Positions 1 through 11,557 of a DNA stretch of 64,000 nt are shown piece by piece (the stretch's first letter is position 1; each line of letters begins with the position of its first letter). Below the pieces are notes generated by a model, which was not told where the DNA came from, did no database searches, and worked only from the letters and a program-made list of their open reading frames with translations. A program made the translations under genes and the position numbers. This DNA comes from Tetrahymena elliotti 4EA (taxonomy: Eukaryota > Ciliophora > Oligohymenophorea > Hymenostomatida > Tetrahymenidae). The stretch spans positions 1-64,000 of the forward strand of contig JH720397.1 of NCBI GenBank assembly GCA_000231825.2. Direction: 5' to 3'.

Positions 1-1464
1 TGGTTTATTTGATATTATTTGTTCAGCTTGATTTTCACTCATTCTTTAATTCCTATTCATTGTTTTCTGATTTAATTCAAATTTTAATGTTTTCCTCATT
101 CTTTTAAATATTTGTTTATTTTATATTTATTTTTTTATTCTTTAAAAGTCTCAATAATATTGGTGAATAGGGTAGTTAAAAAATAAGATCAAAACTTATG
201 AGAGCAAAAAGATTAGTTAAATTACCATTTATATTGAAATGACAGACATTAATAACCTAAAATCTAAAAACAAATAAATTTTTTATTTAAATGTCTCAAC
301 ATATTTCTTAATCTTCATCAAAATTTTTATTTGTTAAAATTATTATTTTTATAAAATTTAAAATGTAATTAAAGTTAGTTGATGAATTTCAACATTTTTC
401 TTTATTTAAAGATGATAATTAAAATAATTTATAAAAATAAACTCTACCAATTTTCTGTTTATTAATTTTTTTAAATTACTATGGCCTTTTGTTAGAATTA
501 TAAATATGTCTATTGCTTTTTTAGCAGCAGCAAAATATTACAAAAAAAATAAACTGTTTAATCATCCAATACAAACATGAGTTAGATATCTAAGAGGAAC
601 AGCATCTATTATTTCAATTTAACATTTTTATCTAATGTATGTTCAAAACAATATATTAACATAAATATTTTTAATTGGATATAAATCATTCATGATATAA
701 ATCGAATATACTTTCTTTAAAATAAACAAGAAAATAAATAAACAATGATGAAACATATATTTATATTATTTTATATAGGTTTAAAATTCATCTAAGTTTT
801 TAAATATTGAGTTTAATTGAATCTATATTATACTAATCTAATAATTATGAAGAAGATGATTAAATTAAAAGATTAATGAGTTTAAATGAATATAAATAAT
901 ATACATATGTTATTTTAAATTCTAATTCTAATTATTGTTCATTTGATACTATTTATTTAATCAAAGTTTAAACAAAAATTTTTTTACAAAAGCAAAATAC
1001 TTTTTAAAAAAACTTCTTTTTGTAATAGTTTGTCTGTGTTTAAATAAAAAATTTAATCTTGAATTTTTGTTAGGTTAAGAACAAACTAAATGAACTAATT
1101 ATAAATGTTTGAGTTTAAATAATCTATAAAAATGTGAAGTTTAAAAATGAAAGAGAAAAAAATAAAATGTACGAATGGCCTTAAATAATAACTTTAAGTT
1201 TTTTAAATCTAGCTATTTCAATTTTCTAGCCAGTTATTATACTTCTATTTCAGTGAAATAATTATTAGGAATTTATTTGTAAAGGTAATATTATGATGTT
1301 AGTTATTTGTTTTTGATTTTGTAAATTTTGCTATTATATCAAAATTAAAAGCTTTGATAAAATTTAGTTTAGCAATATTTCTACTAATTATCTTTCAATA
1401 AAGAAAATAAAAATTTGAAACAAACAAAATCTAAAATCCAAATTATTAAAATTTGAAATTCATT
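1..1464. other. AT-rich region with no supported gene
   Basis: This stretch is AT-rich with no exon chain I could close. One short reading frame begins at the ATG at 506 and runs about 26 codons to a TGA near 584. The same frame stays open beyond that stop to about 655. It could be a remnant of a coding sequence, but it is too short to assign. Confidence 0.4.
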
Positions 1465-2785
1465 ATGAATAAAATATCTCTTACTTTTAAGTCAAATATT
1501 TTAGAATAAAAATACCAAAAAGAAGTCACGCAAAAATACAATGTAATTTTTATAAAGATCTTTACTTTGCATATTGCTATGATTTGTTTCCCTTCTTTAA
1601 TAATTGCAATAACTGTATTTAACAAAAATGCAATGCTATCAATCTTATTTATTATATGTAGCTGGTTGTTCTCTATTTTGCTTTTTAACAAAAAGATAAT
1701 TCAATCTTTCGGTAAATATTCTTAGCTTGGTTGCTTCAATTGTAGCTTACATGTAATGTACAGTACTGTACTAATCAGTTAACACTGAGGATAAATACAC
1801 TCTTTTTTACTTGGGAGGACAATATTTTTGTGTTAAAACAATTCTAGCTATTTTAAGCCATAACTTTCTCTTAACAGTTGCTTAATTCTCTGCTTCTAAT
1901 GCTATGTAAGCTTTTATTTTTTTAATGTTCTTTGCTTTTTTAGAATTTTTATGGCATATAGAAGTAGTATAAATTTTAGACTTCTTTTTAATATATTTTG
2001 ACTGATTTTTTAATTTATTTTGACTAACTAACTAACTAACTTAGCTATATTAATTAAATTAGAATAATATGGGGATTATGGACAGATTAATTCTCAAATT
2101 ACAAATTAACTTTTTTAATGTAATATTTTTTTCTTATATTCTTCTTATACTTAATACAAAGAAACAAGAGAGAAATTTTCTTACATTAAGTTTCCTAAAA
2201 AGAATGGGGTTAGATAATCAAAAAATTTATTTCTTAAAGTATTCTAACAATAAAATACTTATGAATATTTTTTTGAGAAAATTATTTTTTTTTTTGGAAA
2301 CCTCACCTGTTCAGAAAAAAAAGCTAAATAAAATATGTAAAATAATAATTTATTTTTTAAATTTATATTGATTCAATCAGAAATATATAATCAATAAAAA
2401 AAAAATATATTTTTAAATAAGTCTATTTCAAAAATAATGGTATCCAAATCCGACTTTAAGTGATCGTTCTGATGAGCCAAATTATTTCATAAATTCATAA
2501 GTTTCAAATTAAATAACCATATAATATGAGCTACTTGAAGGAGAAACAAATGCTTCTAACATCATCAAGGTTACTTTTACAGATTAAGGTATCAGAATGT
2601 CTTTGAATAGAATTTTACAAATGCTAGAGATAATGAATACTAAAAACAGAGAATACAGTGCTGAATACTTAAATAATAACTTTCTTGGATGGAAAATTAA
2701 TTAATAAATTATAGGTAACTTAGGTCCTTTTTATAATTTCTTTGTATAAAGCTCAGAGGATTAAGTAATTTTATCAATAACTTGA
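1465..2785 (+). pseudogene. Decayed membrane/histidine-kinase-like gene, copy 1
   Basis: Three consecutive coding fragments lie in different frames. The first (1465-1788) starts MNKISLTFKSNILEQ and has hydrophobic segments. A frame change follows, and a membrane segment containing SHNFLLTVAQ runs to a TGA at 2003. A linker fragment (2069-2371) contains KRMGLDNQK. A last fragment (about 2440-2785) contains NIIKVTFTDQGIRM and LGWKINQQIIGNLGP, which resemble the N/G-box and C-terminal part of a GHKL (HATPase_c) domain of ciliate hybrid histidine kinases. The N-terminus and the FLLT segment match the gene at 7247-7981, so these are two members of one family. Multiple frame changes and the missing phospho-acceptor helix and receiver domain argue that it is dead. 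The kinase label rests on the degenerate ATPase-like end only. Confidence 0.5.
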
Positions 2786-2894
2786 ACAGATTTGTTTAAA
2801 AATAAAATATTTTAAAATGTAGGGATTAGAGTGTCATTTTTACATCTTTTAAGATATCGAAATCATTTCATAAAATAAACTTAAATAGTAAATT

Positions 2895-3338
2895 ATGTTC
2901 AAAAACTCTTAGTTTGAGATTGCTTTACAAATTTCAATTAATAATTATTATCATCTCAACAAGATTGAAGAATTGAAAGATCTAGTTATTAGATAATCTA
3001 ATCAAACTGATAGACTCTCACAAAAATTTAGGAAAATATCAGATGTTTAAGACGAATAATCTCAAAGAGATATCTTAACTTTTAACAAATACAAAATTAA
3101 ACTATTAAAAGATTTAGTTAAAAATCAATCAGACTTGGTTGATTTTTAATCTAGAAATTTTAGTAAAACATCACCTTTTGAGTTATCTCCAAATAGAAAG
3201 AAACAAGGGAGTCATATTATAATCAGAGCCCAAAACAAAGAAACCTTAATCAAAACATACTCTAATTAGAGTTAAAAATTTTTAAAGTTTATTTCAGAGA
3301 AATTTATTTAATCTAAAAATTAATTAAGAATTTTTTGA
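2895..3338 (+). CDS. Hypothetical protein, 147 aa, charged and helical
   Basis: An uninterrupted ciliate-code frame runs from ATG 2895 to TGA 3336-3338, starting MFKNSQFEIALQIS. It is rich in K, Q, S and D and looks mostly helical, with segments such as NKIEELKDLVIRQS and KIKLLKDLVKNQS. It has no signal peptide, membrane segment or recognisable domain. It sits just downstream of the decayed kinase-like fragments and could be the 3' piece of that dead gene rather than a gene of its own. Frames of this length can occur by chance when TGA is the only stop, so confidence is low. Confidence 0.3.
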
Positions 3339-4234
3339 AATTGTTGACACATATACATTTAATGAAAAAATTTGTATCTTAATTTATAAAATTAACTGTT
3401 TTTCTTTACAGAAAAATTTTGGAAAAGGCACTAATATATTTTTTTAATTTATAAGTATGATTTTTTTTGCTAAATTAACTTAAATATTTAAATTTGTTTC
3501 TAAATCTACTAAAGATGTTTTTAAAGAATTATGAATTTTTTTAATTACAAATATTAAATAATAAAAAACTTTCCATCATTTTGTGTATAATAAAAAAAAA
3601 TTTTAAAGTTCATTTTTAATTTTACAGTTAGGTTTTTAATTTTTCAGTCTTCATAATCAGAAGGTTACAAGTTTTAATGATCAAATTATTAAATACTAAA
3701 TTTTTAAGAATCAGTCCTTTAATTTTTCCATCATTTTATGTAACAAGTTTTAAAAATCAAATTATTAAATACTAAATTATTAAGAATCAATCCTTTAATT
3801 TTAAACATTTGATTCTCTTATTAATAATTTTTTTAGTTTTGGGACTAATTTGATTACATTCAAAATTTAGATTAAAAATATAGTAATAAATTAAAATGAT
3901 CAAAAATATAGATTAACTATGATTATAAATATTTATATTTTACGTAGTGATGAAATACACAAACCAGATAGTAAGCTACTTTTATCTTAATTTTGATTTT
4001 CTTTGTTTTTAGTCTATTTAATTTAGAATCACAATGTTAAGAGATTGATGATACAATAGTCTATAAATATATTATCTAGTTAAGCAAGTTTGCTTAAAAT
4101 CTACTTACTTAGGTACCTAATCAGTAAACATATGAGCAAGATCAAAAACTGCATCAATAAAAATAATAATGATATCAACTTTGATAAATAGTAAAAATTC
4201 AAAAAATAATTAAAAATAAAAGAAACAAAATATA
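3339..4234. other. AT-rich spacer with a 61-bp direct repeat
   Basis: No gene was found. An imperfect direct repeat is present: 3667-3727 and 3743-3803 share about 55 of 61 bases, beginning ACAAGTTTTAA and ending CCTTTAATTTT. The phrase CCATCATTTT occurs near 3574 and again at 3728. Confidence 0.5.
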
Positions 4235-5485
4235 ATGAAAATTTTAATAGGAATTTGTGTATTTGCTATTTTAACAAGTCTTATTGGTTTGGGATATCTC
4301 AATTATGAAATTACCCCTATAAACTAACTTAAAAAAATAAATCTCAATTTGATAATTTCAAAAATAAATATATTTTACAATTTTATAATACCTAAGAAGA
4401 ATAATACAGATTGATTGTTTTCAGCCAAAATGTTTAACAAATAGAACTAGATAATAATAATACTGATAATGGATTTTTTTCTGGTATAAATAAATTCTCA
4501 CATTTGACTGAAGATGAATTTAAAGCCAAATATTTAAATCGTTATTAAAAACCTCTTTACAATTTTAAAAACAATTAAATTTTATCTTCTCAGAAAGGCA
4601 TCATCTAAAAACTGCCTGAGAGTGTAGATTGGAGAAAAAAAGGGGCGGTTTCTCCAGTTAGAGATTAAGGAAATTGTGGTTGTTGTTATGCTATAACTTC
4701 TTCAGGTGCTCTAGAAGGATTATATTAAATCAAAACAGGAAAATTAGAAGTCTCATCTCCATAATTTATTACAGATTGCTTTAAAGGAAAATTTGATAAT
4801 TAAGGTATTTAAAATTATTTTCGAACTAATTTTTTTATTTTCATAATTTCTAAAAAGGTTGTAATGGAGGAACTTCTACTGGTGTATTTTAATTTGTGCT
4901 TGAAAATGGTATCAATTTAAAATCAAGGTAATCATAATTATTTCATTTTTGCAAAAATTAGATAATTTGGATGATCTGAATTGGAAAATTTTAGAAAGAA
5001 AATATAAATCAAATGTAAACAAAAAATTTAAACCTAATGAGATGAATATCTAATTAAAAATATTGGTTACAGCCCCAAATAAAATAAAAATTTAATTAAA
5101 CATTTTTTTACAACTTAACTAATAAATCAAAAAATTAAAGAATGATTAAATTAACAAAGTAAAATAATTAATTTAAAATTATACTTTATAAAATATTAGA
5201 TATCCCTATTAAGATAAACAAAATAATAAATGCTTGAACTTTAATTTATTAAAGGATTTAAAGTAATTCCTAAAGGGGATTGCTAAGAAATAGAGATAAT
5301 TCTTTCAGAATAGCCTTTTTCTATTTCAATTGATGCTAGAAAACTAAAAAATTATTAATCAGATATTCTTAATAAATACTCTAAAAAATTTAATTTGGAC
5401 CATGAAATTTTAGCTGTTGGTTTTACTCCTTATTACTTCATCTTAAAATCGTCTTATTCATATTAATTCAATAGCTAAAAACTTA
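4235..5485 (+). pseudogene. Papain-family (cathepsin L-like) cysteine protease, broken
   Basis: The reading starts with a signal-anchor-like MKILIGICVFAILTSLIGLG. An I29-type propeptide follows, with EEQYRLIVFSQNVQQIE and INKFSHLTEDEF, and then a mature-start motif LPESVDWRKKGAVSPVRDQG. The catalytic-cysteine segment is NCGCCYAI, where the family norm is CGSCWAF. Two introns fit GT-AG rules: 4805-4857, which rebuilds Gly before CNGG, and 4928-5199. The His region is LDHEILAVGF. The usual KNSWG is KSSYS, so the catalytic Asn is a Ser and the normal C-terminus is lost. Two frame breaks sit in A-runs, near 4332 (between signal and propeptide) and near 5251. I read this as a pseudogene. One A-run error in the assembly could explain one break but not the missing Asn and C-terminus. 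Confidence 0.75.
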
Positions 5486-7246
5486 CATAAAAATAATACA
5501 TTCTAATTTGTTTCTAAATTTTATTTTTTAAAATTTAAATATCATAATTAGGATAGATTAAAATTGTATCTTTTACATCATTAATCAAAGCAAAAAAATT
5601 CAAAATAAAAAATCAGAATGTTAAGAAATTGAGAAGTGACTAGTATTTTCCTATTTTTTATGTTTCAATATTAATTATTCTTGATTAATTTATTGATTAG
5701 AGCATCTATCATTTATTTATCTATTCAGATTTTATTGATTTTTTTCTATTGTTATTTACCTCATATTTTTTTATTGTAATTTAGACTATTTTTTCTTCTA
5801 AACATTAAAAGGTGTAATTTTGGTAGTTACTTTAGCTAAAATTTACTTAAAATAAATTTTTTTAGAATAAAAAATTTTGTTTATTCTGAAATTATTTGAA
5901 AATAAAATATTAGAAACATTTGCTTTTTTAGAAACAGTTAAAATCCTAAATATATAACTAAAAGGGTAAAGCTAAAGAGTGTATTTAATACCATATTACC
6001 TCTGATCCTCAGTAAAAAAAATTAAAGTATTTTCATACAGAGGGGAAGGTTTATTGAAAAAAAATCCACTTCTTATCAAAATAAAATTGAATGAAGAGGA
6101 GTGAGTACTTGAGGAATTATGGTAAATGTTCTCAACTATAAAAAAATATTCCTAAACTAGCAATAAATAGTTATTGGTATTTTTATTTAAAAACAATATT
6201 TCGAAATATCTTAAAATACTACATATTTTGAATCTTTAGCAAAATAAAAGTATTTAGTTTTAAAAAGTTTTCTTTCATAAATTAGGGCTTTAAAAATAGG
6301 TAACAGAATTCCAATCAGATAATTTCAGATGTTTCTAAAAAAGATTGGTATAAAATTAAGATTTAAAACGTGAATAAACTAGAATGATCAAAATTTGTAA
6401 AAGTTTTCAGAGAAATTTTTAATCAAGCTTAATAATTAAGTATTTTTTGTCAATATTTATTCATACTGAATCAATACTTAAATTAGAAAGTAAATACAAA
6501 TTTTAACCATACACTTTTTCTCTATGTAAATTTTATTTCAAATAATTGTAAATTTAAGGATGTCATCTTTATTAATTATTTCCAAAACATGTGGAAATTT
6601 AATATTTTCTCATAACTTTTATACATCTTACATAGAAAGAAAATAAACACAAAATTTTATGTTAGATCATTTAAAAATCAGAATATTTCATATTTATTGA
6701 AACATAGAAATATAATTTTTAAGAATCGAAGCTAATTATTTCAGATATAAAGCTTTTATTCATAAAAATATATAAAATTAGGCAAAATTATTTTCTATTC
6801 TGCAATTTTGTACTAAAATATATTTTGATTTTGTTCAGATAAAAAAATTTTATGTTTAAATCAAAGAAATACTTTAAAAGCGTTACCTTAAATTAATTTT
6901 GGTGAAAGGTTAGAGTAATGAATGAGATCTGGTATTTACTTACACAAAATAAAAAAAATAAAAAAGTAAATAATATTAAAAAATTCATACTTTAAAAAAG
7001 AATCTGATTTGTAAATTTCGAAGATGACTATTACTATGAAAACAACTAATTTTTGCTTTTAATTTTAAGGAATAAATATTGTTTGTTAGCTGTAAATTAA
7101 AGTTAAGCTTGGTTCATAATTTTTATCATTTAGCATTTATTATTAAACAAATAAATATCATAAAAAAATAAAGAGAAATTAATAGTTCAAATAAAATAGA
7201 AGAGATTATTACTATTATCATTTTACTGGAGAAAGAACAAAATATT
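5486..7246. other. AT-rich intergenic region
   Basis: I see no gene, RNA or clear repeat here. Long open frames on the plus strand reflect the scarcity of TGA in AT-rich DNA and do not resemble protein. Confidence 0.45.
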
Positions 7247-8235
7247 ATGAATAACAAAACTCTCTATTTCAAGTCTAATGCTCTCGAATAGAGGTTTCAA
7301 AAAGAAATTAGAAGCATTTACTGCTAGATTTTTTAAAATATTTTAACTGCTTACTTTTTTATTATTGGCATTCCTTGTGTTATTATTTCTACTGTTAAAT
7401 GGAATATATCAGATGTAGTAGTTTATTCATTAGCTTCTTTTACTTGTATAACATATCATTTGATAGTCAACCGCTATCCTCAATATTATAATTTATGGAT
7501 TAATTCTCTTAACCTATTTGCTTCTTTTGCAATGGGTGGATAGATTTATATTATTGGTCCTACGATTGGCATTGATGATGTTTATGTGCTTTTTTTTTTC
7601 AGAGCTGCTGGGTTTTCTCTTCATGTTACAGTTGCTTTTTTATCTTCAAACTTTCTCTTGACTCTTACTTAAACATTATCTTCAACAATAGTGTAAGAAT
7701 TCAAATATTTTTTGTATTTTTTAAACTATTTTGATTGTCATAAACAAGTCTATCAAATACTCTTTAAGAACCTAATTTATTACAAATTGATAGCAGTTTA
7801 AAAAATACTAAAATTTATATTTACTATTACAATATTTTTTTTAATTTTTAGATATTATACAGTATGTTGGTCATCAAAAATATATGCCTACAAATATGCA
7901 TATCGGGCATTTACATTATTTCTTTTATACTCATCTTATATAGAAAAATAGAAGGGAGATATTTCTATTGAGGGAATATGAAAAAGATTGGGTTTAAATT
8001 TTGAAAAAGGGGCTATCTTCATGTATTATTACGGTCAAGTATGACTAAAAAAATAATTAAATAGTATTGGATATGATAAATGATTAGGCTAAGAAACTTC
8101 TACAATTAAGTTCAGCATAAGAATTCAAAGATTTTTCAAGAAAGACTATTATTTTTGATAAATTTGAATTAAAAAAATTGAAAAATATAAAAATTAATGA
8201 ATAAGTAAGCCTAGCTAATATACCTAAGTTCAAGA
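7247..8235 (+). pseudogene. Multi-span membrane protein of the decayed kinase-like family, copy 2
   Basis: An open 244-codon frame from ATG 7247 to TGA 7979-7981 begins MNNKTLYFKSNALEQRFQKE and contains about five or six hydrophobic segments, including FFIIGIPCVIIST and LFLLYSSYIE. After the TGA the protein continues in another frame as KRLGLNFEKGAIFMYYYG, then shifts again to a charged stretch with SSAQEFKDFSRK. The N-terminus and the segment SSNFLLTLTQTLSS match the copy at 1465-2785, and KRLGLNF aligns with KRMGLDN there. The membrane part could still be expressed as a short protein, but the continuation shows it was once longer. Family knowledge suggests a membrane sensor ahead of a histidine kinase. 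No kinase domain remains here, because the tandem repeats begin where it should be. Confidence 0.5.
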
Positions 8236-9165
8236 TATAAAGTTTAGAGATTAGAGTATTTTGCTAATTCAGATCCTAATTTTTATACACCAATTTCACC
8301 AATATTGTTCTCACTTTTAAAGAATAAAAAAATAAATATTGAAAAGAATGAGAAAAACATAAAAATAAATAATTAAAATTAATGGATGATTAAGGCAAGC
8401 TAATATCAAGTAAACCAACCTAAATTAGTAAATCAGTTAGTGGCTTGTAAATTAAGGTCTTATTTATTCATTCCAAAATGCCTAATTAATATTGAAACCC
8501 TATTCTTACCTAAGGGCAAGTTCCAAAGTTTAGAGATTAGAACATTATACTAATTCAGATCCTAATTTTTATACACCAATTTCACCAATGTTGTTCCCAC
8601 TTTTAAAAATTATAAAAATAAATTTTGAATGAAGAAATATTGAAAAGAATGAGAAAAATATAAAAATTAATGGAAGAGTAAGTTAAGCTACACTATTCTT
8701 ACCCAAGATAAAGATTCAAAGTTTTGAGAGGATATTTTGCTAATTCTGATCCTAATTTTTATGCCACAATTTCACCAATTTTGTTCCCACTTTTAAAAAT
8801 TATAAAAATAAATTTTGAATTAAGAAGTGTTGAAAAGAATGAGAAAAACATAAAAATAAATAATAAATATTAATGGATGAGTAAGGCAATCTAATATCAA
8901 GTCAGTAATGAGTAAGTTGTTTGTAAATTAAACTCATATTTTTTAATTCCAAAATGCATAATTAATATTGTAAGATTATTATTACTAGAGGTTGAGAGTC
9001 AAAATTGAGAGATTAGAGAGTTCTGCTAATTCTGATCCTAGTTTTTATGCACCCATTTCGCCAATATTGTTCCCACTTTTAAAAAGTAAAAAATAAATTT
9101 TGAATTAAGAATGCAAAAGAATGAGAAAAATATAAAAATTTGAAAAATTTAATTCATGATTTAAA
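8230..9165 (+). repeat. Tandem array of about 285-bp units, four diverged copies
   Basis: Units begin near 8230, 8515, 8703 and 8990. Each carries a core with AGTTTAGAGATT, then CTAATTCAGATCCTAA, then TTGTTCCCACTTTTAAA and GAAAAGAATGAGAAAAA. Unit 2 has an internal deletion. Some units include TAATATCAAG and CCAAAATGC blocks. One frame of the core reads NSDPNFYTPISP, so the unit may derive from coding sequence. The array starts at the end of the decayed membrane gene, as if a piece of that gene had been amplified. Confidence 0.75.
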
Positions 9166-9400
9166 GAAAATGAATAATATTACCTGAGATTAATATGAAT
9201 ATTTGAGTAAGAATTTAAATTAGAACTTTGTAGCTTTAAATAGATAAAAATTAAAATTCATTTAAATCTCAAAAGAAATTCATGTACATCAGTTAGACTT
9301 GTAATATATTTTCTATTTTTTATCAGTAGCATTTTTATTTTTTTTAACTTGAAATAATTAATTAATAAATAATTTGAAAAATTAGAATACAAAATTTTAA
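8873..9400 (+). repeat. Dispersed repeat, left copy
   Basis: The stretch from GGATGAGTAAGGCAATCTAA through ACCTGAGATTAATATGAATA to the run AATAATTAATTAATAAATAA matches 13658-14085 in the same order with many substitutions and small indels. It overlaps the last tandem units and extends past them. Confidence 0.65.
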
Positions 9401-9687
9401 TTTCTAGTATTTTTCTAATTTTAATTTTATATCTTTTTAATTGAAAAATGAGTCAAGTGTATGAAACATAAGAATTTTTATGAGCAAAAAATAACAATTA
9501 AGATAATTTTGACTGACCAAAAAATAACTTAATTTCTAAGTGAGTTAAGATAAATAACTATTGATAAATTTGGCTTTACTTTAGGGATAAAAAAATAAAT
9601 GAGGGATATATAGTAAAATAGGGGAACAAGCTCAAAATAATATACAAGGCTAAAACACCAGAATATCAACGAAAATACAACTCAGCT

Positions 9688-11062
9688 ATGACAACATTTT
9701 AGTTGTCTGGGAACTTAAAGAGGTACTATCAATTATAATTCTACATTTTTAAATTTTTTCTTTATAATATAAATAAAAATAAAACAATGGACTTTAAATA
9801 AAAATAAAGACTTCTTTAAAATAATAATACCCCGGATATAAATAACTATGTTGATTCTGGAATTACATCATAAAATGTTAAAAAGAAGATGTTTGATATC
9901 TATGATCAGCAAATTAAGGATATAGCAGTAGTATTTATGGAGTATAAGAAAAGTAAACTTAAGACATGAGTTGATTTCACCATAAGTATAAAAATCTAGC
10001 ATTAATATTTATCAAGAAATCAGTCGTTTGAATAGTATAGTACAGGCTAATAATGTTAATCAAGACACTTTAAAAGACATTAAAGAGTTAGTGTAAAGGT
10101 TGGATTCATCCCAATTTTAAAGATTTATCCTAAATTAAAGTGATTAGGTATCAGTTGAAAAATTAAAAAATCTTTTAGAGGAATAAAGCTATAAATCAGA
10201 AAGATTTAACCAATCAGCTCCTTCTCATGGAATGATTCAATCACAGCTATCACTTTCATTGCAAAGAATCAAATCTTTTGGGTAATATTTTATTTCTTCA
10301 GTTCAATTCAAATTAAATATTATTTTTTAAATTAGACTTCCTTCAAAGTCTTTGCTTGAAAAAGAGAATAACAATAATTAAAATAAATACTAGTCTCTGT
10401 CCCCTAATAAAAAAGTTAACCACTTAGTTCAGGATGTTATAGATACTCAAAATAAAAAGCACATCAGAGGAATTTTAAAGACATTTAATGCTATCAAATT
10501 TGGCATCAAATATTTTTAATTCTGATTCAGATATAGATTTGATGCAAACATAAGTACAAAACCAAAACTAAAATGAAAGTCCTTCTACTGAAAATATTTA
10601 AAATCAAAAGTTAAGTTCTCCTACTAATCAAAACAGAAAAATTAGTACAGGTATCACTAGCTCAAGTACTCAGCCTAACTAGAATGGATATTCTTCAAGA
10701 AATGCTCAAAGCAATGAAATAAGCATAAATTTATATTAAAATATAAATATCCTCAGTAATTTAAATGGATACAATTCTATAGAAAGTGTTACTGCTTCAT
10801 AAAGTAATTTCAGCCAAATTCAAAGAAACCAAGTTAATTAATAATATTCATCTCTTAATTCTTAATATTAAAATGGCTAAAATTAAATTATATCCCCCAA
10901 TATACCAAATATAATAATAAACTAAATAGCACCCTAGCTTCATTTTATGCAGTTGCATAGCTTAACTCTACTCCTATTGGGTAATTAAATTTAACCTCTC
11001 CCTAACCACAATAAATTACTTATGGATATTATTCTTATAATTACTGCTATTTTAAAATATGA
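9688..11062 (+). pseudogene. Ser/Asn/Gln-rich protein with frame breaks
   Basis: The proposed start at ATG 9688 gives MTTFQLSGNLKR. Introns fit at about 9721-9809 and 9949-9982, and near 10281-10335. The first 170 or so residues are helical and charged, including FDIYDQQIKDIAVVFMEYKK and YQEISRLNSIVQ, and then become low-complexity. The frame ends early at a TGA near 10522. A clear continuation (SSPTNQNRKIST, SSRNAQSNE) lies one base out of frame, beginning at a T5 run near 10512. A second shift near 10930-10960 is needed to reach the last segment and TGA 11060-11062. Two independent shifts favour a pseudogene. Assembly indels in homopolymers are the alternative. I recognise no domain. Confidence 0.45.
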
Positions 11063-11353
11063 TATTTTATTATAAATCATCAATCAAATAAATTAAAAAA
11101 AACCTAATTTTATTTTTCTTTTACAAAAGAATTCTTAAAATTTTATTCAAACTTATTAAATAAATAACTTTAGTTTATAAAATAATTTTAGATTCAAAGT
11201 TACTTTTATAGATAAAATACTGATTCAATTCTATTAAAAAATTTCATCATCTTTTTAATGATTATTAAATATTTTAAATTGATAGTAACTTAGTTGTATC
11301 TATTAAATACTGATTTAATTCAATAAAAAAATTTCATCCATTCATTTTAATTA

Positions 11354-11384
11354 AAAGATACTTTAATTTATTTAAAGTATCTTT
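11354..11384. repeat. Perfect 13-bp inverted repeat, hairpin 1
   Basis: The left arm AAAGATACTTTAA (11354-11366) and right arm TTAAAGTATCTTT (11372-11384) are exact reverse complements around a 5-nt loop. Confidence 0.75.
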
Positions 11385-11419
11385 GTTGTGTCTCAAGATA
11401 GTAAATTTGAGACACAACA
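11384..11419. repeat. Perfect 13-bp inverted repeat, hairpin 2
   Basis: The left arm TGTTGTGTCTCAA (11384-11396) pairs exactly with TTGAGACACAACA (11407-11419) around a 10-nt loop. It is GC-richer than the surroundings and shares one base with hairpin 1. It could be a terminator-like or RNA-folding element, or a footprint of a small inverted-repeat element. No coding sequence runs through it. Confidence 0.75.
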
Positions 11420-11557
11420 TCTTATTTTCAAAGCAGCTCTTTTATTTTTCATCTTTAAATATTTCAAATAATCTTTGAATAAGTATAATCATTAAAAAAA
11501 AAACAAATAAACCTAAAAACTTAAAAATAAAAAAAAAGATAAATACTATTACAAGTA

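Larger units (their letters stand above)
11063..11557. other. Intergenic region containing twin hairpins
   Basis: This 495-bp spacer contains no gene. Short phrases recur (ACTGATT, AATTTCATC). Two perfect 13-bp inverted repeats stand back to back at 11354-11384 and 11384-11419. Confidence 0.5.

Noticed and set aside
2069..2371. Stand-alone 100-codon gene
   Set aside because: Its KRMGLDNQK segment aligns with the linker of the membrane family copy at 7247-8235, so it was folded into the decayed copy 1.
8410..8425. TAAACCAACCTAAATT, resembling the Tetrahymena chromosome breakage sequence; similar text near 13692 and 36804
   Set aside because: Only the first 11 of 15 bases match the known element and the last four differ. 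Functional sites are removed from macronuclear DNA. It occurs as part of the dispersed repeat.
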